A DNA stretch of 64,000 bases from contig VXMB01000009.1 of the NCBI GenBank assembly GCA_009841265.1, positions 975,911 to 1,039,910 on the forward strand, written 5' to 3'. Source of the DNA: Gemmatimonadota bacterium. GTDB taxonomy: Bacteria; JAAXHH01. This document shows positions 51,933 through 61,296 of this stretch, piece by piece (positions within the stretch are counted from its first letter, which is position 1; each line of letters begins with the position of its first letter). Under the pieces are notes generated by a model. It did no database searches. It saw only the letters and a program-made list of their open reading frames with translations, and was not told the origin of the DNA. The position numbers and the translations under genes were made by a program.

Positions 51933-53150
51933 ATGCCGGAGAAGCCATACACCGTTCGCGCGGCGTCCTGCGACCATCGGACGCCCTACGAAGGCGTCTA
52001 CGAAACCCTCAAGCGCATCACCGAACCGCTTGCGGAGTCCTGGGCGCGCATCGAGAAAGCCCGGAAGATCGTCATCAAGTTCAACATGATGAAACCCATG
52101 GACAACGTCATCCGGTTCAAGGGGCGCCGGCAGGAACTGGTGGACGACGCGGTCTGCAGGGCCGTGCTGCAATTAATCCGGGAACATACCGATGCGGAGA
52201 TCTACGCCACGGACACCAATCCCTACGCGCCGGACAAACTCACGCCGGACGAGTTCAATTACGTCCACCACCTCCGAGAATTCGACGTCAAGTACGACGA
52301 CTCGAACCGGCCGCCCTGGGCGGTCTACGAGGTGCCGGGCGGCGGGAACATGTTCGACCGGTATATCCTGAGCGGCGTCTTCGAGGACGCGGACGAAGTC
52401 ATTTCCGTGGCGAAAATGAAGAATCACTCGTTCATGGGCATCACGCTGTGCATGAAGAATCTCTTCGGGCTTCCGCCCATCGTTCCCCCGGGGGGACGGG
52501 TCCGAACGTATTTCCATCATGCGATCAGGCTCTCATACGTGCTTCCGGACCTGGCCATGATCACGAACCCCTGCCTGAACATCATCGACGGACTCGTGGG
52601 ACAGAAAGGAAGGGAATGGGGCGGTGAAGGGCGCGTGGGCGACGTGCTGATCGCCGGCGATCAGATCACGGCCACGGACGCCTGCGGCGCCTACCTGATG
52701 GGGCACGATCCCACGTCGGACTGGCCGACGCCGCCGTTTCGCCGGGACCGGAATCATCTCCTGGTGGCCGCACAGCGGGGTTTCGGCACGGTAGACCTGG
52801 ACGAAATCGATTTCGAAAGCGATGTCCAAACCCCGGTGGCGCACTTCGACTCGGATCCCGATGAGGCGCCCGAGCTGATCCATACGCTGAGGCGTACGGC
52901 CTGTGAACAGGGCCTGTTCTACCAGGACCACCAGAAGGACATCGTGGACCGCCACCGCGGAGAATTCATCTATATGCAGGAGGGGGAAATCGCCTGGCAC
53001 GGCGAGGATCCCTCCGTGATCGGCAGCCACCGGTCCTACAGCTCGGCAAAGCCCGGCAGCGCCCTCTGGCTCAAGCTGGTGGACCCCGATGAGACGGAAG
53101 GCGAGCGATTCGAGGTCTACGACCGCTGCCTCTCCGCCCTGTCGGCCTGA
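51933..53150 (+). CDS. DUF362 domain-containing protein
   Basis: This 405-residue protein matches DUF362, a family of unknown function often near redox genes: IVIKFNMMKP, AEIYATDTNPY, VISVAKMKNHSFMGITLCMKNLFG (core KMKNHSFMGITLCMKN) and DGLVGQKGREWGG. Some members carry ferredoxin-like clusters; this one has no CxxCxxC motif, so it belongs to the cluster-free type. The ATG at 51933 has TGGAGA upstream. An MDR dehydrogenase gene follows after 14 bp and a PhyH gene after that, in one gene group. Confidence 0.82.
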   Translation: MPEKPYTVRAASCDHRTPYEGVYETLKRITEPLAESWARIEKARKIVIKFNMMKPMDNVIRFKGRRQELVDDAVCRAVLQLIREHTDAEIYATDTNPYAPDKLTPDEFNYVHHLREFDVKYDDSNRPPWAVYEVPGGGNMFDRYILSGVFEDADEVISVAKMKNHSFMGITLCMKNLFGLPPIVPPGGRVRTYFHHAIRLSYVLPDLAMITNPCLNIIDGLVGQKGREWGGEGRVGDVLIAGDQITATDACGAYLMGHDPTSDWPTPPFRRDRNHLLVAAQRGFGTVDLDEIDFESDVQTPVAHFDSDPDEAPELIHTLRRTACEQGLFYQDHQKDIVDRHRGEFIYMQEGEIAWHGEDPSVIGSHRSYSSAKPGSALWLKLVDPDETEGERFEVYDRCLSALSA

Positions 53151-53164
53151 TTGGAGCGCATTCC

Positions 53165-54178
53165 ATGAAAATCGCCATGCTCTACGGCCCAAGAGACCTC
53201 CGCATCGAAGACCATCCCCTGGATACGGAAAACCTGGGCCCTCACGACCTCTGGGTGGAAACCGTCATATCGGCGCTCAAGATCGGGACCGACCGGGGCA
53301 ACTACGAAGGCGCGGAGCAGGTGCCCGGAGCACCGGATTTTCCTCGCTGGGTCGGGGACAGCAATCTGGGCGTGATCCGCGGCGTGGGAGACGCGGTCGA
53401 GGATTTCACCGTGGGCGACCGGGTCATCTCCCGGTACCCGCACCAGTCCGAGTTCATCGCGAAGGATGATGAAATGCTCGTCAAGGTCCCCGACGGCGTA
53501 CATGACGAGGACGCGGTATACGGCCACCTGTACACACTCAGCGCCCTGTGCTACTACAAGTCGCAGTTCCAGCCCGGCGAGAACGTGGCCGTCGTGGGAC
53601 TGGGCGTCCTCGGACTCGGGGCCGTAGGACTCGGTCCGTGCCTCGGCGCGCGGACGATCGGAATCGCGAACAGCCCGGTGCGCATGGAAATGGCCGAGCG
53701 CATGGGGGCGGACGCGACCTTCATGCACGACGATCCCGATCTCGCGGGCAAGCTGGACGACTTCACCCACGGCGAGGGCGTCGACCTGGTCATACTCACG
53801 GCCAATCCCTGGCCCGCACTGCGTACTTCCTGTCAGATCGTGCGCGACAACGGGCGGGTCGGCATCGTAGCCCTGCCCGGCCGGGGCGAACCGCCGCTCG
53901 ACTTCAATCCCCTGGACATGGAATGGTTCTATGCCAAGGGGATATCCCTGATCGCGGTCAACGGGCGGGCCGGCTACCTGTTTCCCCCCGAGCGGGGCGA
54001 CCGGAGGGAATGGGGCGCAATGTGCCGCTTCACGCTGGACCTGATGCGCGAGGGCAAGCTGGAACCGAAGCGCCTGATTACCCACCGGATGCATTACACA
54101 CAGATCAACGAAGCTTACGAGATGATATACAGGCGTGAAAAGAACATGATGGGCGTCGTCTTCAACTGGAAGGACTGA
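53165..54178 (+). CDS. MDR-family zinc-binding-type dehydrogenase
   Basis: This 337-residue protein has the MDR fold with GLGVLGLGAVGLG in the Rossmann half and the N-terminal DPRD-type sequence GPRDLRIED. It lacks the catalytic and structural zinc cysteines, like the dehydrogenase at 11700-12692, and aligns with it in pattern (LWVETVISALKIGTD, then MGVVFNWKD against VLGVVFRWH at the end). It probably oxidises or reduces an unknown compound made by the neighbouring dioxygenase. It is followed by a PhyH gene 3 bp later. Confidence 0.8.
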   Translation: MKIAMLYGPRDLRIEDHPLDTENLGPHDLWVETVISALKIGTDRGNYEGAEQVPGAPDFPRWVGDSNLGVIRGVGDAVEDFTVGDRVISRYPHQSEFIAKDDEMLVKVPDGVHDEDAVYGHLYTLSALCYYKSQFQPGENVAVVGLGVLGLGAVGLGPCLGARTIGIANSPVRMEMAERMGADATFMHDDPDLAGKLDDFTHGEGVDLVILTANPWPALRTSCQIVRDNGRVGIVALPGRGEPPLDFNPLDMEWFYAKGISLIAVNGRAGYLFPPERGDRREWGAMCRFTLDLMREGKLEPKRLITHRMHYTQINEAYEMIYRREKNMMGVVFNWKD

Positions 54179-54181
54179 GTT

Positions 54182-54970
54182 ATGACCGCCGAGACGCTGT
54201 TGTCACAAGATCGGAAAGCCGCCTTCAGCCGGGACGGCTATTTCATCGCGGAAGCGTTTCTGACCCCGGACGAAGTCGAATCCATCCGGCGCGAGATCAC
54301 GGCGATCGTGGACCGGTACCCGGACGTCCCGGAGGAACTGGTGCAGATCGAGCCGGCCGTACGCCGCGGTGCGGTAACGCCCGAATCCAGGGAGCTGGGT
54401 GTGAGGAAGCTATTCCGGATGACCCGCCACAGCGAGCTGTTCCACGCCCTGGCCCTCCATCCCAGAATGGTGGGTATCGCCGTCGAACTGATCGGGCCGG
54501 ACGTTGCCCTGTTTCAGAGCATGCTGTTGATGAAACCGCCCCGGTTCGGTGGCCAGAAGGTCTGGCACCAGGACAACGCCTACTTCCGCCTGGAACCCAA
54601 CGATGTTTTTGGATTCTGGATCGCCCTCGACGACGCCGACGTGGCGAACGGATGCATGCACGTCATTCCGGGGTCGCACCGCGCGGGGATCGGAGAACAC
54701 GGGGGGGTGGCGGACGATTACGGGCTGTCTTCGGCGCCCACGGCGGACGACGCGGTGGCCTGTGTCATGAAGTCCGGGGACGCTCTAGTGTTCCACGGCG
54801 AGACCTACCACTACACGCCGCCGAATACGTCCGACCGGCGCCGAAGGGCGCTCCAGTACCACTACGCTTCCACGCACTGCCGGTCAACGAAAGACAGTCC
54901 GTTCAAGTCCACTGAACCCGAGGTTATCGTGGCGGGGGCGGGGGCGGTCGCACGTCCACCTGAAGGGTGA
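54182..54970 (+). CDS. Phytanoyl-CoA dioxygenase (PhyH) family protein, copy 1
   Basis: This 262-residue Fe(II)/2-oxoglutarate oxygenase has the HxD iron motif in VWHQDNAYF and the distal histidine in VFHGETYHYTPPN, with an arginine shortly after for 2-oxoglutarate. Members hydroxylate or halogenate very varied small molecules; the name PhyH is only structural. It ends 47 bp inside the convergent permease gene that follows on the other strand. It is the last gene of the DUF362-MDR group. Confidence 0.85.
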   Translation: MTAETLLSQDRKAAFSRDGYFIAEAFLTPDEVESIRREITAIVDRYPDVPEELVQIEPAVRRGAVTPESRELGVRKLFRMTRHSELFHALALHPRMVGIAVELIGPDVALFQSMLLMKPPRFGGQKVWHQDNAYFRLEPNDVFGFWIALDDADVANGCMHVIPGSHRAGIGEHGGVADDYGLSSAPTADDAVACVMKSGDALVFHGETYHYTPPNTSDRRRRALQYHYASTHCRSTKDSPFKSTEPEVIVAGAGAVARPPEG

Positions 54971-56684
54971 CGATATCGGTATCGTGGTATTGCTGGTGGT
55001 GCACCGACGACGCGTAGTGTCTTAAGAGACGGAGTGATATTTCCAGTTCTTCCGGCGTCTCCACGGCTCTTTCGTCCCCGAGCAGTTCGATCCTGTCCTG
55101 CAGGTTTCCCTCGCCGGTCGCCGCGACCAGTTCGAGGACCGCGCTTTCGCCCTCCCGGTGTGCAACAACCAGCAGCCGCCGGGGCTGGCTGTGCTCACCG
55201 TCCCGTGGAATCAGCGCCAACAGCGTTTCTTCGCTCGCGGCCATAAGCCGGTCCGCCGTCCCCTTGTCCCAGCCCTGGCGGCGGGCAAATCCTTCAAGGA
55301 ACGCACGGATCTTCGGAAGCGCGGCAAGATCGAAGTCCGACTCCATCCGGTGACGACGGGGGGAGGTAATTTCCAGAAAAAGCGTCATGAGTATCGCGGC
55401 CAGTCCGCCGGCCGTCATGCCGTTCCGCAGGAGTCCGCCCGCGAAGTCGGAGACCAGCGCGGGAAAGATCGCGTCATTCTGAAAACCAACGCCGATCCAG
55501 AAACCCACCCCGACGACCAGCCCCTTCCGGTAGTCGATCCCATCCTGTAAGACCAACTTCATGCCGATGACGAACAGCATGGAAAGCAGCACGATCAGAA
55601 AGCCGCCGGCCACGGGATCCGGAATGGCGAGGACTACCGCCAGGAACTTCGGGATAAACGCGACCAGGACAAAGGCCAGCCCCACGACCACGCCGACCAT
55701 GCGGGAAGCCACGCCGGTCAACTCGGTCACCGCGATACTCGAGGAATAGGTCGTGTTGGGCACCGTGCCCATAAGACCGGACAGGAGGTTGCCCAGTCCG
55801 TCCGCGGCCACCGCGCCCTGAACGGCCCGATAATCCACTGCCCGCGGCCTGCGCCACGAAACGCGCTGGATCGCGACCGAGTCACCGATCGTTTCCACGG
55901 CGCCGACCAGCGTTACGAACATGAAGGCGGGAAGCAGCGCCCAGAAGGCGGGACCGAAAGAGAGATCGATGCCCGGCCAACTCCCGTCCGGAAGCCCCAG
56001 CCAGGAAGCGGCGGCGACCCTACCGGCATCGTACAGACCGAAGTATCCGCCCACGATGGACCCAACGGCGACGCCGATCACGGGCGCCCAGAGGCGCAGC
56101 GACGACTTCGCCTTCAACGCGATGCCGAGGGTGACCAGCACGGTGGCCAGGGCCGTGACTGCCGCGGACGAGGACGGCATGCCTTCCGGTACCCGATTCA
56201 GCATGTCGAACGCGATGGGCATCACCGTGACCGAGATCAGCATGATGACCGTCCCGGAGACCGCCGGCGTCAGAATCCTGCGCAACAGGGAAAGGCGTGC
56301 GGACAGCAGGAACTGGAACAGCGATGAGATGATGATGAGCGTCGCCATCAGCGCGGGGCCGCCTTGCGCGAGCGCCCCGATGCAGACCGCGATAAAGCTG
56401 CCCGACGTACCCATCATGAGTACGTAGCCCGCGCCGATGCGGCCGACTCGAATGGCCTGAATAACCGTGGTCGTGCCGCTGATCGCCGCCGCGGCGAACA
56501 CCCCCCAGGTCAGGAAGGATTCGCTGGCGCCGCCGGCCCGGCTCACGATGGCCACGGTCAGGACCACGCCCCCGACCGTAAGCAGGGCGATCTGGAGTCC
56601 CAGTCCGATGGTCAGGAGAAGCGGTGGACGTTCGTCCGCTTCGTAGCGTACGCTTGACTGGCGGGCTGAAGCATCTGTGTTCAT
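54924..56684 (-). CDS. SLC23-type (uracil/xanthine) permease with fused C-terminal ATPase-like domain, copy 1
   Basis: This 586-residue protein has about 14 hydrophobic segments with the nucleobase:cation symporter-2 signatures (TTVIQAIRVGRIGAGYVLMMG in pieces, PNTTYSSSIAVTELTGVAS in pieces and QNDAIFPALVSDFAGGLL). It would import a nucleobase or ascorbate-like compound with protons or sodium. About 150 residues after the last membrane segment form a cytosolic domain resembling RsbW-type HATPases: GTADRLMAASEETLLALI, which has E-E but not the N-box asparagine. A proline run (PPPPPP) ends the protein. It overlaps the PhyH gene by 47 bp. Confidence 0.85.
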   Translation of the reverse strand: MNTDASARQSSVRYEADERPPLLLTIGLGLQIALLTVGGVVLTVAIVSRAGGASESFLTWGVFAAAAISGTTTVIQAIRVGRIGAGYVLMMGTSGSFIAVCIGALAQGGPALMATLIIISSLFQFLLSARLSLLRRILTPAVSGTVIMLISVTVMPIAFDMLNRVPEGMPSSSAAVTALATVLVTLGIALKAKSSLRLWAPVIGVAVGSIVGGYFGLYDAGRVAAASWLGLPDGSWPGIDLSFGPAFWALLPAFMFVTLVGAVETIGDSVAIQRVSWRRPRAVDYRAVQGAVAADGLGNLLSGLMGTVPNTTYSSSIAVTELTGVASRMVGVVVGLAFVLVAFIPKFLAVVLAIPDPVAGGFLIVLLSMLFVIGMKLVLQDGIDYRKGLVVGVGFWIGVGFQNDAIFPALVSDFAGGLLRNGMTAGGLAAILMTLFLEITSPRRHRMESDFDLAALPKIRAFLEGFARRQGWDKGTADRLMAASEETLLALIPRDGEHSQPRRLLVVAHREGESAVLELVAATGEGNLQDRIELLGDERAVETPEELEISLRLLRHYASSVHHQQYHDTDIVTLQVDVRPPPPPPR

Positions 56685-56885
56685 GCAGGGTCCTGTCGTA
56701 ATCCAGCGCTACAGCCTTGTTACCGCAGAGACTGGAATCGGTTTGTCGACGGGGTCTGGAAAATGCTCACAGGGTTAGGAAAATAAATGCACGTGCCATC
56801 GAGTCAAGGCATTCCATTGTAGATAAATCCGGCGTACACCGCTGGCGTATACCGCTGGCGTACACCGGGCGCGCCGATCGGTCCG
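56685..56885. other. Gap between permease paralogues with a 13-bp triple repeat
   Basis: No gene is visible. GGCGTACACCGCT, GGCGTATACCGCT and GGCGTACACCGGG occur head to tail at 56831-56869. Otherwise the gap appears featureless. Confidence 0.6.
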
Positions 56886-58652
56886 CTATCGACGTGATGC
56901 GTCCGGATCCGGCTGCCGGACTTCGACCTGGAGGGTGATGATATCCGTGTCGTGGTACTGCTGATGGTGGACCGAAGTAGCGAAGTGCCTCAGGAGGCGC
57001 AGCGACACCTCCATTTCCTCGGGCGTTTCCACGGCTCGCGCGTCGCCAAGCAGCTCGATCCTGTCCTGGAGGTTGCCTTCGCCGGTGGCCGCGACAAATT
57101 CCAGGATCGCTCTCTCGTCCTCCCGGCGTACGACCAGGAGCAGCCGACGGCGCTGGCCGGTCTCGCTTTCCCGTGGATTCAGCGTCAACAGCGTTTCCTC
57201 GCTGGCCGCCACGAGCCGGTCCGCCGTCTCCTTGGCCCAGCCCTGCCGGATGGCGAATGCTTCCAGAAATGCCCGGATCTTCGACAGTGCCGCGAGATCG
57301 AAGGCGGCCTCCATCCGGTACCGGCGGGGAGCGGCCAGTTCCAGGAACAGCGTCATGAGGATCGCCGCAAGCCCTCCTGAAGTCATCCCGTTCCGCAGGA
57401 AACCGCCCGCGAAGTCGGCAACCAGCGCCGGATAGATCGCGTCGTTCTGAAAACCCACACCGATCCAGAAGCCAACCCCGACGACTAGCCCCTTTCGGTA
57501 GTCGATCCCGTCCTGCACGACCAGCTTCATGCCGATGAGGAAGAGGATGGCCAGCAGCACGAGCAGGAAACTGCCGACGACCGGATTCGGTATGGCGAGG
57601 ACCACCGCCGGGACCTTCGGCACAAACGCGACGAGGATATAGATGATCCCAACGACCAGCCCGACCGTGCGGGAGGCTACGCCGGTCAGTTCCGTCACCG
57701 CGATGCTCGAGGAGTAGGTGGTGTTGGGAATCGTGCCCAGCAGACCGGAAAGGATGTTGCCCGTGCCGTCCGCGGCCAGGGCGCCCTGCACCGCCCGGTA
57801 GTCCACGGCCCGGGGCCGGCGCCACGATATGCGCTGGATCGCGACCGAGTCACCGATCGTATCGACGGCATCCACCAGTGTTACAAACAGGAAAGCGGGC
57901 ACCAGCGCCCAGAATGCGGTGCCGAAGGAGAGATCGATACCCGGCCAGTGGCCGTCCGGCAGTCCGAGCCAGGCCGCGGCGATCACGCGCTCCGTGTCGT
58001 ACAGGCCATAGTATCCGCCTACGATGGATCCCGTGACCATGCCGATAACAGGCGCCCATAGCCTCAGCGACGACTTCGCCTTCAATGCGATGACTATGGT
58101 GACCAACAGGGTAGCGAGCACCATAACGGGTGCGGACGACTCGGGGAACCCTTCGGGAACATCGCCCAGCATCCTGAAGACGACGGGCGTGATCGAGACC
58201 GGGATCAACATGATGACCGTACCGGTGACGACCGGCGTCAGGATCCGGCGAAGCAGCGAAAGACGGGCGGAAAGCAGGAACTGGAAAAGCGACGAGACGA
58301 TGATGAGGGTTGCCATCAGCGCGGGACCGCCCTCCAGCACGGCTGAAATGCAGATCGCGATGAAACTGCCCGACGTGCCCATCAGGAGCACGTAGCCTGC
58401 TCCGATGCGTCCTACGCGCAAAACCTGGATGATCGTGGTCGTTCCGGTGATGATGGCAGCGGCGAAAACCGCCCATACTAGATAGTCCTCGCCGGCGCCT
58501 CCGGCGCGGCTCACGATGGCGACTTTCAGGAACACGCTACCCACGGTGAGCAGGGCGAACTGGAGACCGAGTCCGATGGCCAGGAGAAACGGAGGTCTTT
58601 CGTCCGCCTCGTATCGAACGCCGGACTGGTGGTTTGGGCTATCGTTGACCAT
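56886..58652 (-). CDS. SLC23-type permease with fused C-terminal ATPase-like domain, copy 2
   Basis: This 588-residue protein is a close paralogue of the permease at 54924-56684, with the same membrane topology and the same fused domain (AKETADRLVAASEETLLTLN, shown in part). Differences are scattered substitutions, and the C-terminal ends differ (QPDPDASRR rather than PPPPPPR). The pair arose by tandem duplication. Both having the domain argues it is functional rather than an accident. A PhyH gene lies just upstream in the same orientation (6 bp), so the permease may import the PhyH substrate. Confidence 0.85.
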   Translation of the reverse strand: MVNDSPNHQSGVRYEADERPPFLLAIGLGLQFALLTVGSVFLKVAIVSRAGGAGEDYLVWAVFAAAIITGTTTIIQVLRVGRIGAGYVLLMGTSGSFIAICISAVLEGGPALMATLIIVSSLFQFLLSARLSLLRRILTPVVTGTVIMLIPVSITPVVFRMLGDVPEGFPESSAPVMVLATLLVTIVIALKAKSSLRLWAPVIGMVTGSIVGGYYGLYDTERVIAAAWLGLPDGHWPGIDLSFGTAFWALVPAFLFVTLVDAVDTIGDSVAIQRISWRRPRAVDYRAVQGALAADGTGNILSGLLGTIPNTTYSSSIAVTELTGVASRTVGLVVGIIYILVAFVPKVPAVVLAIPNPVVGSFLLVLLAILFLIGMKLVVQDGIDYRKGLVVGVGFWIGVGFQNDAIYPALVADFAGGFLRNGMTSGGLAAILMTLFLELAAPRRYRMEAAFDLAALSKIRAFLEAFAIRQGWAKETADRLVAASEETLLTLNPRESETGQRRRLLLVVRREDERAILEFVAATGEGNLQDRIELLGDARAVETPEEMEVSLRLLRHFATSVHHQQYHDTDIITLQVEVRQPDPDASRR

Positions 58653-58658
58653 GGACCA

Positions 58659-59492
58659 TTAAGCCAGTTCGAACAGCCGCTGCCAGGCTTCGTGCCCGGT
58701 GGCGACCTTCTCAGGATGCGACCGGCTGCGGGCGATAAAGCCCGGGACATCGTCCCTTCCGGTGGGCTTTCGCCAGTCGCTATACCGGATATCCAGGCTC
58801 CATCGTATGTGATCAGAGTAATTTGGCGCGGAACGATGCACCGTGGTGTGCTGCAGCAGGAGCACGCCGCCCCTGGGAATGGGACAGGATACCCGCTCTC
58901 CTGCAGGCAGGGCGCCGGGAACGATGTTCTCGGGTGAATCGTCGAACGGTAGGCGTTCGCTGCGGTGGCTGCCGCGGATGACCTCCAGGCAGCCGTTGTG
59001 TTCGTCCGTATCCACCAGCGGCAGCCAGAAATTAACCATGAACGTCTGCATCACGTCCGGATCCAGGAACCCGATGTCCTGGTGCCAGTCTACGACGGAA
59101 GTCCGGTCCGGAAGCTTGGCCCGGGAGTTGAACTGGGGGTGGACGAGGATCTCCGGGCCGATGAGGGATTCGACCACGTCCAGGATCTCGGGCAGGGTCA
59201 TGACGTGAAACATCCCCGCGGTTTTCCGTTTTCCCAGCACGGCTTCGAGCAATTCACGACACTGGCCGTCCATGGCCTCATGGATCCGGTATAGTCTCCG
59301 CTCGAAGGGTTCGCCTGCAAACCGTTCCGACAGCCTCCCTTCCGCGTGATACCGCTCCGCCCACGCATCGACGACCTGGTTCAATTCCGCGATCAATGGA
59401 TCGAGCGAAGCGGGGTCGAACAGCCCTTCGATGGGCAGGAAGCCGTCTTCGAGATACTGGTTTTTCTGGTGGTCGGTCAGAGCGCTCGCCAT
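58659..59492 (-). CDS. PhyH-family dioxygenase, copy 2
   Basis: This 277-residue protein has the iron motif in VDWHQDIGF and the distal histidine in LLLQHTTVHRSAPN with an arginine soon after. It is not closely similar to copy 1 outside the core. Residues 1-20 (HQKNQYLEDGFLPIEGLF) are a typical PhyH start. It is followed 6 bp later by permease copy 2 and preceded by a divergent promoter pair. Confidence 0.85.
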   Translation of the reverse strand: MASALTDHQKNQYLEDGFLPIEGLFDPASLDPLIAELNQVVDAWAERYHAEGRLSERFAGEPFERRLYRIHEAMDGQCRELLEAVLGKRKTAGMFHVMTLPEILDVVESLIGPEILVHPQFNSRAKLPDRTSVVDWHQDIGFLDPDVMQTFMVNFWLPLVDTDEHNGCLEVIRGSHRSERLPFDDSPENIVPGALPAGERVSCPIPRGGVLLLQHTTVHRSAPNYSDHIRWSLDIRYSDWRKPTGRDDVPGFIARSRSHPEKVATGHEAWQRLFELA

Positions 59493-59546
59493 GGCGCGAA
59501 TCCTTCAGGTGGCTGGACCGGCTTAATTCCATCGGGGTTATGTCCA

Positions 59547-59575
59547 TTGATGCGACAAAACGATATGATTATACT
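59547..59575 (+). promoter_or_regulatory. Predicted promoter of the amidohydrolase gene
   Basis: TTGATG (59547-59552), 17 bases, TATACT (59570-59575), about 80 bases before the ATG. Confidence 0.55.
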
Positions 59576-59588
59576 TTTCAAATGTCAA
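59560..59588 (-). promoter_or_regulatory. Predicted promoter of the PhyH-permease pair
   Basis: Minus-strand TTGACA (59588-59583), 17 bases, TATCGT (59565-59560). It overlaps the divergent + strand promoter so that the two -10 regions interleave. Confidence 0.5.
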
Positions 59589-59653
59589 CAACTAGGGCGC
59601 TGAAAGGAATCAGGACCGCGGCGTCCGAATGAAACCGATACCGGAGGATTTTC

Positions 59654-60880
59654 ATGGCTTTCGACCTGGTGCTGTCGGGCGCGACGATTGTCGATCCCTC
59701 CCAGCAGAAGAACGGAAGAGGCGACGTAGGGATCACTAACGGCAGAATCGCCGCGATTTCCGATCGTATTGAAGCCGGCGCGCACACGACCATCGACGTT
59801 TCGGGTAAGTATCTTACGCCCGGCTGGATCGACCTGCACGCCCATGTTTACGCCGGCGCTACGACCTTCGGCATCAAGGCCGACGCCCTCTGCCTGGCCA
59901 CCGGCGTGACGACGATCGTAGACGCCGGAAGCCCGGGATGGACGAACCTGCGCGGCTTTCTCGAGTACATCATCGAACCGTCCCGGACCGAAGTGCTCAC
60001 CTTCGTCCATATCAGCAGCATCGGGCTCCTGAATTCCATGCGCGGCGAGATGGAGGACATCAAGAACGCCGATCCCGAACACACGGCCCGGGTCATTTCC
60101 ATGTGGCCGCAACACTGCGTGGGCGTCAAGGTCCGTCAGGGGGCCTTCCAGGTGGGAAGCCACGGCGTGGAACCGCTCCGTCGGGCCATCGAAGCGGCCG
60201 AAATGGTGGACACCCGGGTCATGGTCCATATTGACAAGGGTGTCGCTCTGCCGGATATCCTGGAACTTCTTCGTCCGGGCGATATCGTGACCCACTGCTA
60301 CCAGGGCAAGGGAGATCACATCCTCGGCGACGACGACCGGGTGATTCCGGAAGTATACGACGCAAGAAAGCGCGGCGTGTTCTTCGACCTGGGCCACGGC
60401 GCCGGGAGCTTTCATTACGGTATCGCGAAGCGCGCGGTCGAACTGGGATTCCTGTCCGACGTGATCAGCACGGACCTGCACGTCTACAGCCTGAAGTCCC
60501 CGGTGCACAGCCTGCCCGAAACGGCCTCGAAACTGCTGAACATGGGGCTGGATTTCGAGGAGATCGTACGACAGACGACCATCAATCCCGCACGTATCCT
60601 GAAACGCTCGGATGAAATCGGAACGCTGAAGGAAGGAAGCGTCGCCGACATCGCCGTTTTCAGCGTGGAGGAGGGGCATTATACCTTTACCGATGCCCAC
60701 GGCAGGGAGGAAACCGGCGGAAGCATGATCACGCCGCAACTTACCGTGCGGGCCGGTCGGGTTTATTATCCGGATGACGTGAAAGAAGAGGTCAAGGAGA
60801 CGGAGCGCCGGGCCCAGGAAATGGTAGATATCACCGGGGTGCCCTACGGGGCCATTCGGGACATCAGGAAGGTGAGGTGA
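59654..60880 (+). CDS. Amidohydrolase/deacetylase family metallohydrolase
   Basis: This 408-residue protein belongs to the TIM-barrel amidohydrolases. It has the HxH metal motif in GWIDLHAHVYAG, the lysine that would be carboxylated in GVKVRQGAF, HIDKGVALPDIL, and a C-terminal GTLKEGSVADIAVF that is typical of dihydroorotase- and D-aminoacylase-like enzymes. The closest type by pattern is the EF_0837/AHA_3915 deacetylase group. Substrate is unknown. GGAGG lies 7 bases before the ATG. The gene is divergent from the PhyH-permease pair. Confidence 0.85.
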   Translation: MAFDLVLSGATIVDPSQQKNGRGDVGITNGRIAAISDRIEAGAHTTIDVSGKYLTPGWIDLHAHVYAGATTFGIKADALCLATGVTTIVDAGSPGWTNLRGFLEYIIEPSRTEVLTFVHISSIGLLNSMRGEMEDIKNADPEHTARVISMWPQHCVGVKVRQGAFQVGSHGVEPLRRAIEAAEMVDTRVMVHIDKGVALPDILELLRPGDIVTHCYQGKGDHILGDDDRVIPEVYDARKRGVFFDLGHGAGSFHYGIAKRAVELGFLSDVISTDLHVYSLKSPVHSLPETASKLLNMGLDFEEIVRQTTINPARILKRSDEIGTLKEGSVADIAVFSVEEGHYTFTDAHGREETGGSMITPQLTVRAGRVYYPDDVKEEVKETERRAQEMVDITGVPYGAIRDIRKVR

Positions 60881-61296
60881 ACCCGAAATCAATGTGCATT
60901 TCGGCGGCGAATATCCGAGGGTTTATACTGCGGATTAGTTTAGTACGATTAGTACTATAGTTATTAATATTACTTTTGATAATAATGTTACGATCAATAT
61001 CAACACGAATCAGATAAGACTGATGAAAAAGTAGACCGGACGGAATGAAAGGGCAAAAGGACTGAAGAAGGAAGTGGAAATGCCGAGACGCGGGAAAGTG
61101 GAAGCGCGGATGACGCCGCAAATGAGCGATAGTACGTTTCGTATTAAAGAAGAATGGAGAGCCGGACCTGACCAAAAAACGCACTGGATGAAAGAAGACT
61201 GGATGAAAAGAAGGATGAAACCGGAATCCGCCCCATGAAACCACACCTGAAACCTTTTTCCAACCCAGTAACCCATCCCGAGGGAGGCTGCCGGCT
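60881..61296. other. AT/purine-rich gap with palindromes and short direct repeats
   Basis: No gene is seen in this 416-bp stretch. CCGAAAT/ATTTCGG (60883-60905) can form a 7-bp hairpin after the amidohydrolase gene, without a T tract. TAGTAC/GTACTA (60941-60957) is another inverted repeat. Further on, the strand is nearly all purine, with the direct repeat ACTGGATGAAAGAAG given twice at about 61181-61210. Confidence 0.5.
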
